DNA from: Taklimakanibacter sp050251035
GTDB lineage: Bacteria; Pseudomonadota; Alphaproteobacteria; Rhizobiales; Aestuariivirgaceae
Length of the DNA stretch: 64,000 nucleotides
NCBI GenBank assembly: GCA_050251035.1
Contig: JBFWNN010000003.1
Location: 62,001 to 126,000 of the forward strand
Reading direction: 5' to 3'
Under the pieces are notes generated by a model, which searched no databases, had not been told where the DNA came from, and was given only the letters and a program-made list of their open reading frames with translations. A program made the translations under genes and the position numbers. Positions 1 to 8,186 of this stretch are shown piece by piece (within the stretch, counting starts at the first letter, position 1; each line of letters begins with the position of its first letter).

Positions 1-731
1 ACGGAACGTCCGCCGATGCGAAGGACCTGCGGCGGGGCGGAAGCGATCAAGGTGCTGCCGCCTTCCGCTGCGCGCAGCGTTTCCACGGCAAAGCCGGCGA
101 AGAGTGAATTCGCTCCCGCGGCGAGCAGGTACACGGACCGGACGGGCTGGCCCTCGGCGGCCGGCAGCGAAATCACGCCCAGCCCCTTGGCATGGGCAGC
201 GATCGCGGGCGCCGGCAGCACGACACCGGGCATCTGCAGCAGGTCCGGCACATCAACTTCGCCCTGGGTGGCGACCGGCGTCGGCGAGCTTGTGACGACA
301 TCTTGATTGGGTGACGGATCGAGCACCATGGCAAGGACGGTCGGCGCGCGGGCAATGGCTTCTGCGAGACGTTCATCCGCCCGAGCCGCTTCGGGCGGCT
401 CGCGTGGCGAAAGCAGGATATTGATGGCGAGCGCCGCAGGCTTGGCATCGGCGATCCGCGCGATCAGCTCCGCCAGCCGATCGCGCGGCCAGGGCCAGGG
501 TCCGAGGGCCTCGAGCGCGTCCCGGCCGATGTCGATGACAACCACCGGGCTCTCCGCATTGGGGCGCGGCGACCAGAGAAGCAGCCGGTCGAAGACGTCC
601 TCGCGCAGGTTGCGCACAGCCTTGCCGGGATCGAGAAGTGTCACGGCGAGCGCCACGACGAGAGAGAGGCCGCCCACCAAAGCGACAAGACGGGCGCTCG
701 ATCCTATCGGTCTCATGCCACGGGCCTTCAT
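1..731 (-). CDS. CHASE2-domain sensor protein, N-terminal part (runs off the window)
   Basis: The reading frame stays open to the left edge, so only about the first 243 residues are visible. There is a short basic N-terminus, one hydrophobic segment (about residues 13-30), then an extracytoplasmic-type domain. That domain carries the CHASE2 hallmark: a strand 'VVVIDI' followed by a 'GPWPWPRDRLAEL' segment. CHASE2 domains sense unknown signals in the periplasm and are usually fused to an adenylate cyclase, kinase or diguanylate cyclase. The output domain lies outside the window. Two in-frame ATGs are possible, at 731 and 716; an AAGG sits a few bases upstream of the second. Nothing in the neighbouring cupin gene suggests a functional link. 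Confidence 0.7.
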   Translation of the reverse strand, partial: MKARGMRPIGSSARLVALVGGLSLVVALAVTLLDPGKAVRNLREDVFDRLLLWSPRPNAESPVVVIDIGRDALEALGPWPWPRDRLAELIARIADAKPAALAINILLSPREPPEAARADERLAEAIARAPTVLAMVLDPSPNQDVVTSSPTPVATQGEVDVPDLLQMPGVVLPAPAIAAHAKGLGVISLPAAEGQPVRSVYLLAAGANSLFAGFAVETLRAAEGGSTLIASAPPQVLRIGGRS

Positions 732-789
732 CCGCTGGATCACGATGAGCTTGGATTGAATCAATCCAAACTCATGAACATGATCGATT

Positions 790-905
790 CCCATGTTGGC
801 GCGGGATTCTTGCGAAAAACCGGACACGGGTTTCCGAAAGGATCATGCGCGGACAACAGGATAAAGCGTGATGGCGGTTCGATGCAAAGTCATCGTGCTT
901 TGGTG
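790..905. repeat. Rhizobial-type intergenic repeat
   Basis: Between the CHASE2 gene and the cupin gene is a stretch with segments such as 'gcgaaaaaccggacacgggt' and 'ggatcatgcgcgg', followed by 'ggataaagcgtgatggcg'. From memory this resembles a dispersed palindromic repeat common between genes in Rhizobiales genomes. There is no second copy in this window, so the call rests on recognition alone. The rest of the 717-955 interval holds no credible gene. Confidence 0.4.
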
Positions 906-955
906 CGGCGACCAGGATGCCGGCGTCCGCGGTGAAGGTAAAGCGGCACGCCTCA

Positions 956-1465
956 TCACGGTCCGCCGGCCGGAACGGCGAGCGGGCCGCCTTCCGCACC
1001 GATATTGACTGCGAGGACGCGGGTGACGACGGCGCCGCGGTTGCTGGGCCGGTGCGGCCAGTCCACCGCCTCGAGCATGGCCTCGCCGGCGCGGAAGACG
1101 CGCACGCCTTTCGAGCCGTAATCCACGGTGAGCTCGCCTTCGAGTATGTAGCCGAAGAGCGGCGCCCCATGCGTGTGCCAGCCATATTCGACGCCGGGCG
1201 GAACGGTGATGACGATGGCCTCCACCATGGGCGTGCCGGCCGGATAGGCGATGGTCTGGCCGATGGCCGTCTGGTTGCCGCGAAACACCTTGGTGGTCGG
1301 ATAGGGCGCGGGCGGGGACGCGTCCAGCGCCTGGGCGACCTCCATCCGGGTGCCGATGACGGCACATGCCAGCAGGGCGCCCGCGGCGAGGCCCGCGATG
1401 GGCCATCCCCACACCGCCCTTCGCCGCCGCCGCGCCGTTGGTTCACCCTCCGTTGTCTCGTTCAC
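956..1465 (-). CDS. Membrane-anchored cupin-domain protein
   Basis: A small protein with an arginine-rich N-terminus, one hydrophobic segment, then a single cupin barrel. The barrel shows the metal-binding pattern 'YGWHTHGAPLFGYILEGEL' (two His plus Glu) and the second cupin motif around 'PHRPSN'. The topology suggests an N-terminal anchor with the cupin outside the cytoplasm. I chose the GTG at 1465 because a perfect AGGAGG lies 6 bases upstream; an in-frame ATG at 1480 and a GTG at 1489 also exist. It follows the enolase-superfamily gene in the same direction and may be the last gene of that operon. Cupins bind small organic ligands or catalyse isomerisation and oxidation, so the substrate cannot be named. 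Confidence 0.75.
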   Translation of the reverse strand: MNETTEGEPTARRRRRAVWGWPIAGLAAGALLACAVIGTRMEVAQALDASPPAPYPTTKVFRGNQTAIGQTIAYPAGTPMVEAIVITVPPGVEYGWHTHGAPLFGYILEGELTVDYGSKGVRVFRAGEAMLEAVDWPHRPSNRGAVVTRVLAVNIGAEGGPLAVPAGGP

Positions 1466-1510
1466 CGCCGTCCTCCTCATGTTCAACACTCTCTTGTGCG
1501 ATCCGCGACG

Positions 1511-2665
1511 TCAGCCTGCGAACAGCGCGCGGGCCTTGGGCGAATAGCGCGCCACCTTGTCGGGGTCGAGGGTGACGCCGAGGCCCGGCTTGTCGGGAAT
1601 GGCGAGATAGCCGTCCTGATCGAGCGTGAAGGGCTCGGCCAGCAGGCCGTCCACATAGGGGCTGCCGCCGATGAACTCGACGAGCTCGGTCAGCGGCATG
1701 GCGGCGGCGAGCTGCAGGTCGGCGGCGACGCCCAGGGCCGTATTCCAGCCATGGCCGACATAGCGGATGCCGAACTCGTCCGCCATCCAGGCGATGCGCC
1801 GCTGCTCGCTGAGGCCGCCGACCTTGGTGGCGTCGGGCTGCACGATGTCGAAGGCGCCCTTGACGAGCCAGGGCAGGAAGGCCTGCCGCCGGGTCAGCAC
1901 CTCGCCGCCGGCGACCGGCACCTTGCTGCGCTGGCGCAACGCGCAAAAATCATCGAGCGCGTCGGGCCTGAGCGCCTCCTCGAACCAGCCGACATCATAT
2001 TGGCCCAGCATGTCGGCGGTGCGCACCGCCCAACTGAGCCCGTTGGGCCAATAGGCGTCGCTGGCGCCGGCATCGACGAAGAGCTGCGCGTCGGCGCCGA
2101 TGCCGTCGCGCGCGGCGCGCACCATCGCCTCGTCGAGCTTCGCGTCGTCGCGGCGCCCGAACGGCCCCCAGCCGATCTTGAAGGCGCGGAAGCCCTGCGC
2201 GTGGTAGCGCTGCACCACGTCCTTCATCCGCGAAGGCTCCTCCATCAGGAGCGAGCAATAGGGTTTCACGCGCCGTCGATAGGTGCCGCCGAGCAGCCGG
2301 CCGACCGGCTGGCCCACGGCCTTGCCGAGAATGTCCCACAGCGCGATGTCGATGCCGCTCGTCGCATGGGTCAGCGTGCCGCCGCGCCCCATCCAGAAGG
2401 AATGCTGGTTGAGCTTCTCGCTCACCCGCTCGGGCTCGAGCGCGTTCTCGCCCAGGCAGAGCGGCGCCAGCACCTCGAGCGCCGCCTCGACCAGGCCGCC
2501 ATTGGTGAAGGCGCTGCCGAAGCCGGTGATGCCGTCCTTGGTGTGGACGGCGATCAGCGTGTGGACGGAATCCTCAGGGCGGATCTCATGCGCCCAGCCG
2601 CCCTTCGGGCTCTCGCCCAGAAGCGGCGCCGCGACGATCGCGGTGATCTCGAGAGAAGAAGCCAT
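1511..2665 (-). CDS. Mandelate racemase/muconate lactonizing enzyme family protein (sugar-acid dehydratase or cycloisomerase)
   Basis: A full-length (384 aa) enolase-superfamily enzyme. The N-terminal capping domain is followed by the TIM barrel with the metal ligands in order: Asp in 'LFVDAGAS', Glu in 'GWFEEAL', Glu in 'VAGGE'. The general base region reads 'FKIGWG' and the catalytic His is in 'GHGWNT', which is the mandelate-racemase subgroup pattern. Members abstract a proton alpha to a carboxylate and typically dehydrate or cycloisomerise acid sugars. It sits between a cupin gene and a FAH-family hydrolase gene, downstream of an ABC transporter, which fits catabolism of an imported sugar acid. 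The start is supported by GGGAG 9 bases upstream. The exact substrate is not determinable. Confidence 0.88.
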   Translation of the reverse strand: MASSLEITAIVAAPLLGESPKGGWAHEIRPEDSVHTLIAVHTKDGITGFGSAFTNGGLVEAALEVLAPLCLGENALEPERVSEKLNQHSFWMGRGGTLTHATSGIDIALWDILGKAVGQPVGRLLGGTYRRRVKPYCSLLMEEPSRMKDVVQRYHAQGFRAFKIGWGPFGRRDDAKLDEAMVRAARDGIGADAQLFVDAGASDAYWPNGLSWAVRTADMLGQYDVGWFEEALRPDALDDFCALRQRSKVPVAGGEVLTRRQAFLPWLVKGAFDIVQPDATKVGGLSEQRRIAWMADEFGIRYVGHGWNTALGVAADLQLAAAMPLTELVEFIGGSPYVDGLLAEPFTLDQDGYLAIPDKPGLGVTLDPDKVARYSPKARALFAG

Positions 2666-2732
2666 GAGTCGCGCTCCCGTTCGAATCGGAAGCGTTCTCT
2701 AACAGCAACGCAGAAGCCCGTCACCGGGGACG

Positions 2733-3416
2733 TCACACGACCTCCACCTCGAGATCGCCGATGCCGTCGATATGGCCGTGAAGGCGGTCGCCGCGCCTGA
2801 CCGGACCGACGCCCGCGGGCGTGCCCGAGAAGATGAGGTCGCCCGGCTGCAGCACGAAGAGGCCGGAGAGATAGCTGATCATCTCCGGCACCTTCCAGAT
2901 CATCTGGTTGAGGTCGCCGGTCTGCCTGCGCTCGCCATTGACGTCGAGCCAGATGGCGCCCGCGGCGGGATGGCCGATGGCGCTCGCCGGAACGAGGGCG
3001 CTCGCGGGGGCCGAGGATTCGAAGGCCTTGCCGATCTCCCACGGCCGTCCCGCCTCCTTGGCCTTGCCCTGCAGGTCGCGGCGCGTCATGTCGAGGCCGA
3101 CGCCATAGCCATAGACGCAGTCGAGGGCCTGCGCGAGCGGGATGTCGACGCCGCCCGCCTTGAGCGCCACCACGAGCTCGATCTCGTGGTGCACGTCGTT
3201 CGAGGCCGAGGGATAGGGAAACCTTCCGTCCTCGACCAGGTTGTCCGGGTTCTTCTGGAAGAAGAACGGCGTCTCGCGGTTGGGATCATGACCCATCTCG
3301 ACCGCATGCGCGGCATAGTTGCGGCCCACGCAATAGATGCGGTGCACCGGGAAGGCGGCCTTCGCCCCTTTCACCTTGAGGCTCGCCTGTCGCGGCTGGG
3401 CAATCACGAAGTCCAT
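2733..3416 (-). CDS. Fumarylacetoacetate hydrolase family protein
   Basis: A short FAH-fold enzyme (227 aa) of the fumarylpyruvate/acylpyruvase type. Typical landmarks are 'YCVGRNYAAHA', the metal-binding 'HHEIELVV' (Glu-x-Glu), 'GLDMTRRDLQ' (Asp ligand) and the C-terminal 'IFSGTPAGVGPV'. Members hydrolyse C-C bonds of 2,4-diketo acids, and some dehydrate or hydrolyse diketo-deoxy sugar acids. Paired with the adjacent enolase-superfamily gene, it could act on a diketo-deoxy sugar acid. ATG 3416 is preceded by AAGGAG at good spacing, better than the in-frame ATG at 3437. A close paralogue is encoded at 41691-42395. Confidence 0.87.
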   Translation of the reverse strand: MDFVIAQPRQASLKVKGAKAAFPVHRIYCVGRNYAAHAVEMGHDPNRETPFFFQKNPDNLVEDGRFPYPSASNDVHHEIELVVALKAGGVDIPLAQALDCVYGYGVGLDMTRRDLQGKAKEAGRPWEIGKAFESSAPASALVPASAIGHPAAGAIWLDVNGERRQTGDLNQMIWKVPEMISYLSGLFVLQPGDLIFSGTPAGVGPVRRGDRLHGHIDGIGDLEVEVV

Positions 3417-3441
3417 GGAGCTGCTCCTTGTTGGCATGAGG

Positions 3442-4197
3442 TCAGTTGCGCGATGAAGCGAAATAGTCGAAGCGCCGCTCGAGCCAGGCCAGCCCTTCGT
3501 TGATCGCGAAGGCGAAGGCGAAGAGCACGAAGAGCAGCGCCCAGAAATGCTCCATCAGGAAGCGGGAGGAATAGAGCTCGAACAGCCGGCCGAAGCCGAT
3601 GATCGACACCAGCATCTGGCCGATGACGACGCCCTTGACGGCGCGGATGAGGCCGAGCCGGACGCCGGCGAGGATTTCGGGCAGCGCCGCCCAGACATAG
3701 ATCTTGGTGAAGGCCTGCCAGGGCGAGGCGCCGAAGCTCAGCGCCATCTCGACGAGCGACGGCGTGATCGAGCGCACCCCGGCGCGGGCGTCGAGCACGA
3801 TGATCCAGATGGCGAACAGCACCACGGTGAAGACGATGGTGGTCTGCCCCGCGCCGAAGATCACCATGATGACGGGCACCAGCGCCGAGAGCGGCGCCGA
3901 CAGGAACAGGTTCACCCAGGGCAGGAAGACGCGGTCGGCGATGATCGAGCGCCCCATCAGCACGCCGAGCGGGATGCCGATGACGATGGCGATGAGCGTG
4001 CCGGTGACGAAGGCCGTGCCGGTGATCCACAGTGCCTCGCCGAAACCGGCCGTCGGCACGATCTCGGCGATGCGCCGGACGATGGCCGAGAGCGGCGGGA
4101 TGACGAAGGAGGCGCCCGAGCGCCCGACGATCTCCCACAGGATCGCCCAGACGACGAGCGAGGTCATGATCGGCAGGCGGAAGCGGCCGATGGTCAT
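3442..4197 (-). CDS. ABC transporter permease, nitrate/sulfonate/taurine type
   Basis: About 251 residues with six predicted hydrophobic segments and a BPD_transp_1-type cytoplasmic loop ('ALSFGASPWQAFTKIYVWAAL', which matches the EAA motif). It is the second permease of the operon encoded at 7169-956. The start at 4197 is set by AGGAGG about 9 bases upstream; the longer reading frame to 4284 would translate intergenic repeat sequence. It probably forms a heterodimer with the permease at 5193-6005, served by the ATPase at 4402-5196. Similar systems import sulfonates, nitrate, aromatic acids or thiamine precursors. Confidence 0.87.
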   Translation of the reverse strand: MTIGRFRLPIMTSLVVWAILWEIVGRSGASFVIPPLSAIVRRIAEIVPTAGFGEALWITGTAFVTGTLIAIVIGIPLGVLMGRSIIADRVFLPWVNLFLSAPLSALVPVIMVIFGAGQTTIVFTVVLFAIWIIVLDARAGVRSITPSLVEMALSFGASPWQAFTKIYVWAALPEILAGVRLGLIRAVKGVVIGQMLVSIIGFGRLFELYSSRFLMEHFWALLFVLFAFAFAINEGLAWLERRFDYFASSRN

Positions 4198-4234
4198 GCG
4201 GCGGCCTCCTGCGCGCGAGCGCCCCACCCGGCTC

Positions 4235-4372
4235 GCTTTGCTCGCCACCCTCCCAGCTTCGAAGGGCGGAGAGGGAGAAGGCAAGCGAATCCCGGCCGCT
4301 TTTTCTCTCCTCGCGCGTTGCGCGGGGAGGGTGGCGCGAAGCGCCGGGCGGGGCCTTTCTCCAGGGGGAATG
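4235..4372. repeat. Palindromic intergenic repeat
   Basis: The 204-bp gap between the ATPase and permease genes holds GC-rich inverted segments. One hairpin is at 4308-4328, with arms near TCCTCGCGC and GCGCGGGGA. A second, GGCGC-GAA-GCGCC, is at 4333-4345. 'ccaccctcc' and 'ggagggtgg' blocks face each other across the element. The style matches mosaic repeats seen at 6033-6168 and 31441-31655. It interrupts an operon, so it may shape the mRNA rather than end it. Confidence 0.6.
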
Positions 4373-4401
4373 TGCGCGGAAACCTGTTCATCCCGTCCCC
4401 C

Positions 4402-5196
4402 TCAATCCAGATAGCGCTTGAGGCTCTGCCAGATCGTCTCCACCGTATCGAGATAGGCGGAGTCGCGGCGGATCTGGTCGGGGTCGCGGCCGCGCGCGAT
4501 CTGCGGCTCGACGATCGAAGAGACCTGGCTCGGGCGGCGCGACAGGAGGACGATACGGTCCGAGACATAGACCGCCTCCTCGATCGAATGGGTCACGAAC
4601 AGGAAGGTCTTGCGCTCGCGCGCGATGAGCTCGAGCAGGTCTTCCTGGAACTTGCGCCGCGTCTGCTCGTCGACCGCCGAGAACGGCTCGTCCATCAAGA
4701 GCACCTTGGCGTCGACGGCGAGCGCCCGGGCGAGGCCGACGCGCTGGCGCATGCCGCCCGACAATTCATGCGGAAAAGCGCGCTCGAAGCCCTTGAGGCC
4801 GACGCTCGCGATGTATTTCTCCGCCACCGCCTCGCGCTCGCTCTGCGCCACGCCCTTGAGCTCGAGACCGAAGGCGACGTTGCGCATGACGGTGGCCCAG
4901 GGCATCAGCGCGAAGTCCTGGAACACGAAGGCGCGCTCGGGGCCGGGTCCCGTCACCGCCTTGCCGTCGACCTCGACCATCCCCGAGGTCGCGGGGATGA
5001 GCCCGGCGATGATCTTGAGCAGCGTGGTCTTGCCGCAGCCCGAAGGGCCGAGCAGCGAGGTGAGCTCGCCTTCCGGGAAGTCGACCGAGATGCCGGAGAG
5101 CGCCTCGACGCCGCCCGGATAGACCTTCGACACGCGATGGACCTGGACCATGGGCCGGGACAAGGGCTCGAGTCTGCGGGCGGTTGCGGGGCTCAT
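4402..5196 (-). CDS. ABC transporter ATP-binding protein, nitrate/sulfonate/taurine type
   Basis: A 264-residue ATPase with every expected motif: Walker A 'GPSGCGKT' (50-57), Q-loop near residue 93, signature 'LSGGM' (145-149), Walker B 'VLLMDE' (165-170) and the H-loop in 'FVTHSIEEAV'. The 'FVFQDFALMPWATV' segment is typical of the SsuB/TauB/NrtD group. It energises the two permeases encoded on either side. Its ATG overlaps the stop codon of the upstream permease gene by 4 bases, showing translational coupling. Confidence 0.9.
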   Translation of the reverse strand: MSPATARRLEPLSRPMVQVHRVSKVYPGGVEALSGISVDFPEGELTSLLGPSGCGKTTLLKIIAGLIPATSGMVEVDGKAVTGPGPERAFVFQDFALMPWATVMRNVAFGLELKGVAQSEREAVAEKYIASVGLKGFERAFPHELSGGMRQRVGLARALAVDAKVLLMDEPFSAVDEQTRRKFQEDLLELIARERKTFLFVTHSIEEAVYVSDRIVLLSRRPSQVSSIVEPQIARGRDPDQIRRDSAYLDTVETIWQSLKRYLD

Positions 5197-6005
5197 GAGC
5201 GGGCTCGCTTTTCAGGACGGAAGAGGGTGGTCTCGACGATCTCGAGCGCCGAGATGAACAGCACCGAGAGCGCGATGATGGCGAAGATCGCCGCATACAT
5301 CTTCTCGTATTCGGCGACCGACTGGTTGTAGGTGATAATGTCGCCGATGCCGGTCGGCGTGATCAGGAGCTCGGCCAGGATGACGCCGATGAAGCCCGCG
5401 GCGCAGCCGAGCCGGAGGCCGGCGAAGATCACCGGGCTCGCCGCCGGCAGGATGATCTTGAAGATGATCTGCCGCGGCGAGGCGAGGAAGGCATGGCCCA
5501 TGTCGAGCAAGGGCTGCGGCGTGTGGCGCACCGCATTGAGCGAGTTCAGCACGATCACCGGCATGGCCATGATGCAGACGGTGAGCACCTTGGCGGTGAG
5601 GCCGATGCCATAGGCGAAGGTGAGGATCGGGATCAGGGCGGCGAGCGGCGCCGATTGCGCGATGACGAAGACCGGCGAGCCGAGCCACTCGGCGAAGCGG
5701 TTGAGGCCCATGAGCACGCCGAGCCCCACGCCGGCGACGATCGAGGCGACGAGGCCTATGGCGAGCGGCTTCAAGGTGATGAGCAGCGCCTTGCCGAGCG
5801 AGCCGTCGGCGATGAGGCCGAAGAGCGCCGCCATGGTGTCGGAGAAGGGCGGAAAGGCCGGGCTGATCGGCCAGCGCCCGGCGATCTCCCAGGCGCCGAA
5901 CACGATCGCCGTCGAGAGCAGCCACAGGCTGGCCGGATGGGTGAGGAGATCTCCCCACGAAGATCCGGTGCGGTGGTGGAGCTTGGTCTCGGCGATGAGA
6001 GTCAT
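5193..6005 (-). CDS. ABC transporter permease, nitrate/sulfonate/taurine type
   Basis: About 270 residues with multiple hydrophobic segments and the conserved loop 'GHAFLASPRQIIFKIILPAA'. It is the first of two permeases in this operon. The start at 6005 avoids translating the palindromic repeat upstream (a longer frame exists to 6128). No strong Shine-Dalgarno is visible, so the start is moderately sure. Having two different permease genes is less common in this transporter family, which usually uses a homodimer. Confidence 0.85.
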   Translation of the reverse strand: MTLIAETKLHHRTGSSWGDLLTHPASLWLLSTAIVFGAWEIAGRWPISPAFPPFSDTMAALFGLIADGSLGKALLITLKPLAIGLVASIVAGVGLGVLMGLNRFAEWLGSPVFVIAQSAPLAALIPILTFAYGIGLTAKVLTVCIMAMPVIVLNSLNAVRHTPQPLLDMGHAFLASPRQIIFKIILPAASPVIFAGLRLGCAAGFIGVILAELLITPTGIGDIITYNQSVAEYEKMYAAIFAIIALSVLFISALEIVETTLFRPEKRARS

Positions 6006-6032
6006 GCGTGCACGAGCCCACCCTGTTGTTCC

Positions 6033-6168
6033 CCCTCTCCCGCTTGCGGGAGAGGGTGCCCGAAGGGCGGGTGAGGGTGTTGGTTTGATTGCGGCGATCT
6101 GTACTGTTTCACCGAAGGACACCCTCATCCGGCCTGTCGGCCACCTTCTCCCGCAAGCGGGAGAAGGG
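6033..6168. repeat. Inverted pair of palindromic repeat elements
   Basis: Two copies of a roughly 48-bp element face each other between the binding-protein gene and the first permease gene. The left copy has perfect 11-bp arms CCCTCTCCCGC/GCGGGAGAGGG at 6033-6056. The right copy has perfect arms CCTTCTCCCGC/GCGGGAGAAGG at 6144-6167. The inner flanks also pair ('gggtgagggtgt' against 'acaccctcatcc'), so the whole block can fold into one long structure. Its position right after a binding-protein gene would suit control of relative expression within the operon. Confidence 0.75.
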
Positions 6169-6185
6169 GCTAACGTTTGCGACCG

Positions 6186-7169
6186 TCACCCGCCGAGCTT
6201 CTTCTTCGCGGCGTCGAGCGGGCCCAGGTCCCAGTAGTCCTCGACCTTCAGCGTATCGGCGCCGCCTTCCATCATGCCGGCCTCGGTGTAGAACAGGAAG
6301 TCGACCTTGGCGACGCCGGCGGCGTCCTCGAGCGGCGCATAGACGCCTTCCTTGGTCGCCTCGGTGTAGAAGGGCACCACCTCGTCCAGCACCTCCTTCG
6401 GCTGGTCGGCGATCAGCTTGCGCTTGGCGCGCTCGGTCTCGATGATGGTGGGATCGGCCTTCATCTCGCGCCACAGTTTGTGCAGCTCCTCGACGATGAT
6501 GTTCGCCGTCTCGCGATTGTCCTTGAGCCAGGCGTCGCTGGCGAAGACGAGCTCATCGCTCGCCGGCTCGTCGAGCCCGGGCAGCACATGGAAGCGGTCG
6601 CCGGCCTTGGCCATCAGCGTGTTCTTGTTGGCGAGATCGACCACCGTCGCCTTGATCTGCCCGTTCATCATGGCGATGATGCGGTTCTCCGAGCCCGGCA
6701 CGTAGCTCCTCTCGCCGAACTCGATGCCCTCGCGCTTGGCGATGATGTTGCCGATCGCCTCGGTGCCGGTGCCGCGGGCATGGAAGGTGATGGGCTGGCC
6801 GTTCATGTCCTTCCAGGTCTTGTACTCCTTCGACGCGACGGGGAAGAAGACGAGGCGCGACATCTGATAGATGTTCTTGAGCGGCAGCTTGGATTTCTGG
6901 ATCACGGCATAGGGCGTGCCGACGCCCAGATCCGACTGCCCGTTGATCATCGACTGGATGGCGAGCTCTTCCTTGGCGAAGGAGGTGAGCTCGTAGTCGA
7001 CGCCGCGGTCCTTGGCGCGCTCCATCGCCACCACGAAAGCGAGCGTCTCGACCGAGACGACGTCGCCCAGCGCCACGCGCACCTTCTCGGCGGCCTCGGC
7101 CGTGACCGTGACCGCGAGCATGAGGCCCGCCGCGGCGAGGCCGGACAGAAGTCTTGCAACTGGTTTCAT
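6186..7169 (-). CDS. ABC transporter substrate-binding protein, NMT1/SsuA-like
   Basis: A 327-residue periplasmic binding protein. The N-terminal signal peptide has a basic start and hydrophobic core, with probable cleavage after the 'AEA' near residue 24. The mature part begins 'EKVRVALGDVVSVE' and shows the NMT1/NrtA-like pattern, including 'INGQSDLGVGTPYAV'. It captures the substrate for the two permeases and ATPase downstream. ATG 7169 has GGGAGG 6 bases upstream. It is the first gene of the minus-strand operon and is divergent from the GntR gene at 7328. The ligand is unknown; the neighbouring enzymes suggest an organic acid. Confidence 0.87.
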   Translation of the reverse strand: MKPVARLLSGLAAAGLMLAVTVTAEAAEKVRVALGDVVSVETLAFVVAMERAKDRGVDYELTSFAKEELAIQSMINGQSDLGVGTPYAVIQKSKLPLKNIYQMSRLVFFPVASKEYKTWKDMNGQPITFHARGTGTEAIGNIIAKREGIEFGERSYVPGSENRIIAMMNGQIKATVVDLANKNTLMAKAGDRFHVLPGLDEPASDELVFASDAWLKDNRETANIIVEELHKLWREMKADPTIIETERAKRKLIADQPKEVLDEVVPFYTEATKEGVYAPLEDAAGVAKVDFLFYTEAGMMEGGADTLKVEDYWDLGPLDAAKKKLGG

Positions 7170-7255
7170 CGGGTATCCTCCCATGTGCTTCTCGAAAAAA
7201 TCGGTGAAGCGGCCCTGCGCGCGTTCCCGCCTTCTTCCGGGCTTCCCGGAGATTT

Positions 7256-7274
7256 AACCAATTCTGGATTGGTT
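7256..7274. promoter_or_regulatory. Operator-like perfect palindrome between divergent regulator and ABC operon
   Basis: The sequence aaccaattctggattggtt has perfect 7-bp arms (AACCAAT/ATTGGTT) around a 5-base centre. It lies in the divergent promoter region and abuts a TTGACA (7274-7279) that could be the -35 box of the regulator gene. A further ATTGGT half-site follows at 7290-7295. GntR/FadR-type regulators bind short palindromes in this kind of place, so the neighbouring regulator is the natural candidate. Confidence 0.55.
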
Positions 7275-7327
7275 TGACAAGAAAAGAAGATTGGTCAAGG
7301 ATATTGACGGTCAAAGGTGAAGCTTTT

Positions 7328-8056
7328 ATGCGCCATGCCGGACGGAATAACGGGCTTGGGGATCCTGGGACGATGAGCGATGAGGTTGGGGGCGCCTTGA
7401 CGCAGCTCCGGGCATATCTCGCCCAGCTCGACCTGCCGGCGAATGCGCAATTGCCGCCGGAGCGCGAGCTCTGCGACCTGCTCGGCGTGTCGCGCGGCGA
7501 ATTGCGCAAGGCGCTGGCGGTGCTCGAGGGCAATGGCGAGCTGTGGCGCCATGTCGGCAAGGGCACCTTCATTGGCGCCCGTCCGGTCGAGGAGTTCAAG
7601 AGCGTCGCCGATCTCGCCGCCGCCAGCAATCCGCGCGAGATCATGCAGGCGCGGCTCGCCGTCGAGCCGATCCTCGCCCGCGAGGCGGCGCTGCACGCGA
7701 CCTCGGCCGACATCGCCGAGATGCGCCAGTGCCTCAAGGCCTCGCGCCAGGCCGAGACCTGGCGGCAATATGAGAATTGCGACAACCGCCTGCACCGCCT
7801 CGTCGCCGAGGCCACCCACAACACGGTGCTGATCGCGCTGTTCGATACGCTGAACGCGGTGCGCCGCACCGTCGTCTGGGGGCGGCTGCGCCACAACGGC
7901 CTGCGCCCGCCCGCCGATCATCACAGCTTCCACGAGCATGAGCTGCTGGTTACCGCCATCACCGAGCGCGACCTGAAGGCCGCCGCCGCCGCCATGGACC
8001 GGCATCTCCATTCGGTCGAGGCCAATCTGCTGCGCCAGCGCCAGGCGGCGGAGTAG
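7328..8056 (+). CDS. GntR-family (FadR/FCD type) transcriptional regulator
   Basis: A 242-residue repressor-type protein. The N-terminal winged helix-turn-helix covers about residues 24-84 ('LPPERELCDLLGVSRGELRK' and the wing 'GKGTFI'). An all-helical FCD ligand-binding domain follows, with Arg/Asp/His residues such as 'NRLHRLVAEATHN'. It is divergent from the ABC-transporter/FAH/enolase operon and very likely controls it, through a palindrome at 7256-7274. The start is uncertain: ATG 7328 has AAGGTG upstream, while ATG 7373 would also leave the HTH intact. Confidence 0.87.
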   Translation: MRHAGRNNGLGDPGTMSDEVGGALTQLRAYLAQLDLPANAQLPPERELCDLLGVSRGELRKALAVLEGNGELWRHVGKGTFIGARPVEEFKSVADLAAASNPREIMQARLAVEPILAREAALHATSADIAEMRQCLKASRQAETWRQYENCDNRLHRLVAEATHNTVLIALFDTLNAVRRTVVWGRLRHNGLRPPADHHSFHEHELLVTAITERDLKAAAAAMDRHLHSVEANLLRQRQAAE

Positions 8057-8186
8057 GCACGCTCCGTGAATTCCCGAATGATCTCGACCGCTTAGCCAAG
8101 GCTGCCGCGGCCCCTGGCGGCGCTCCGGCACGGCTCTTGCGAGGCCGCGCCAAAGTCCGTGCCGCAATGGCACAGGGAGAGGCGAC

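Noticed and set aside
7274..7305. Full sigma-70 promoter for the GntR gene at 7328
   Set aside because: The TTGACA is good but no convincing -10 box occurs at 16-18 bases, so no promoter feature is claimed.
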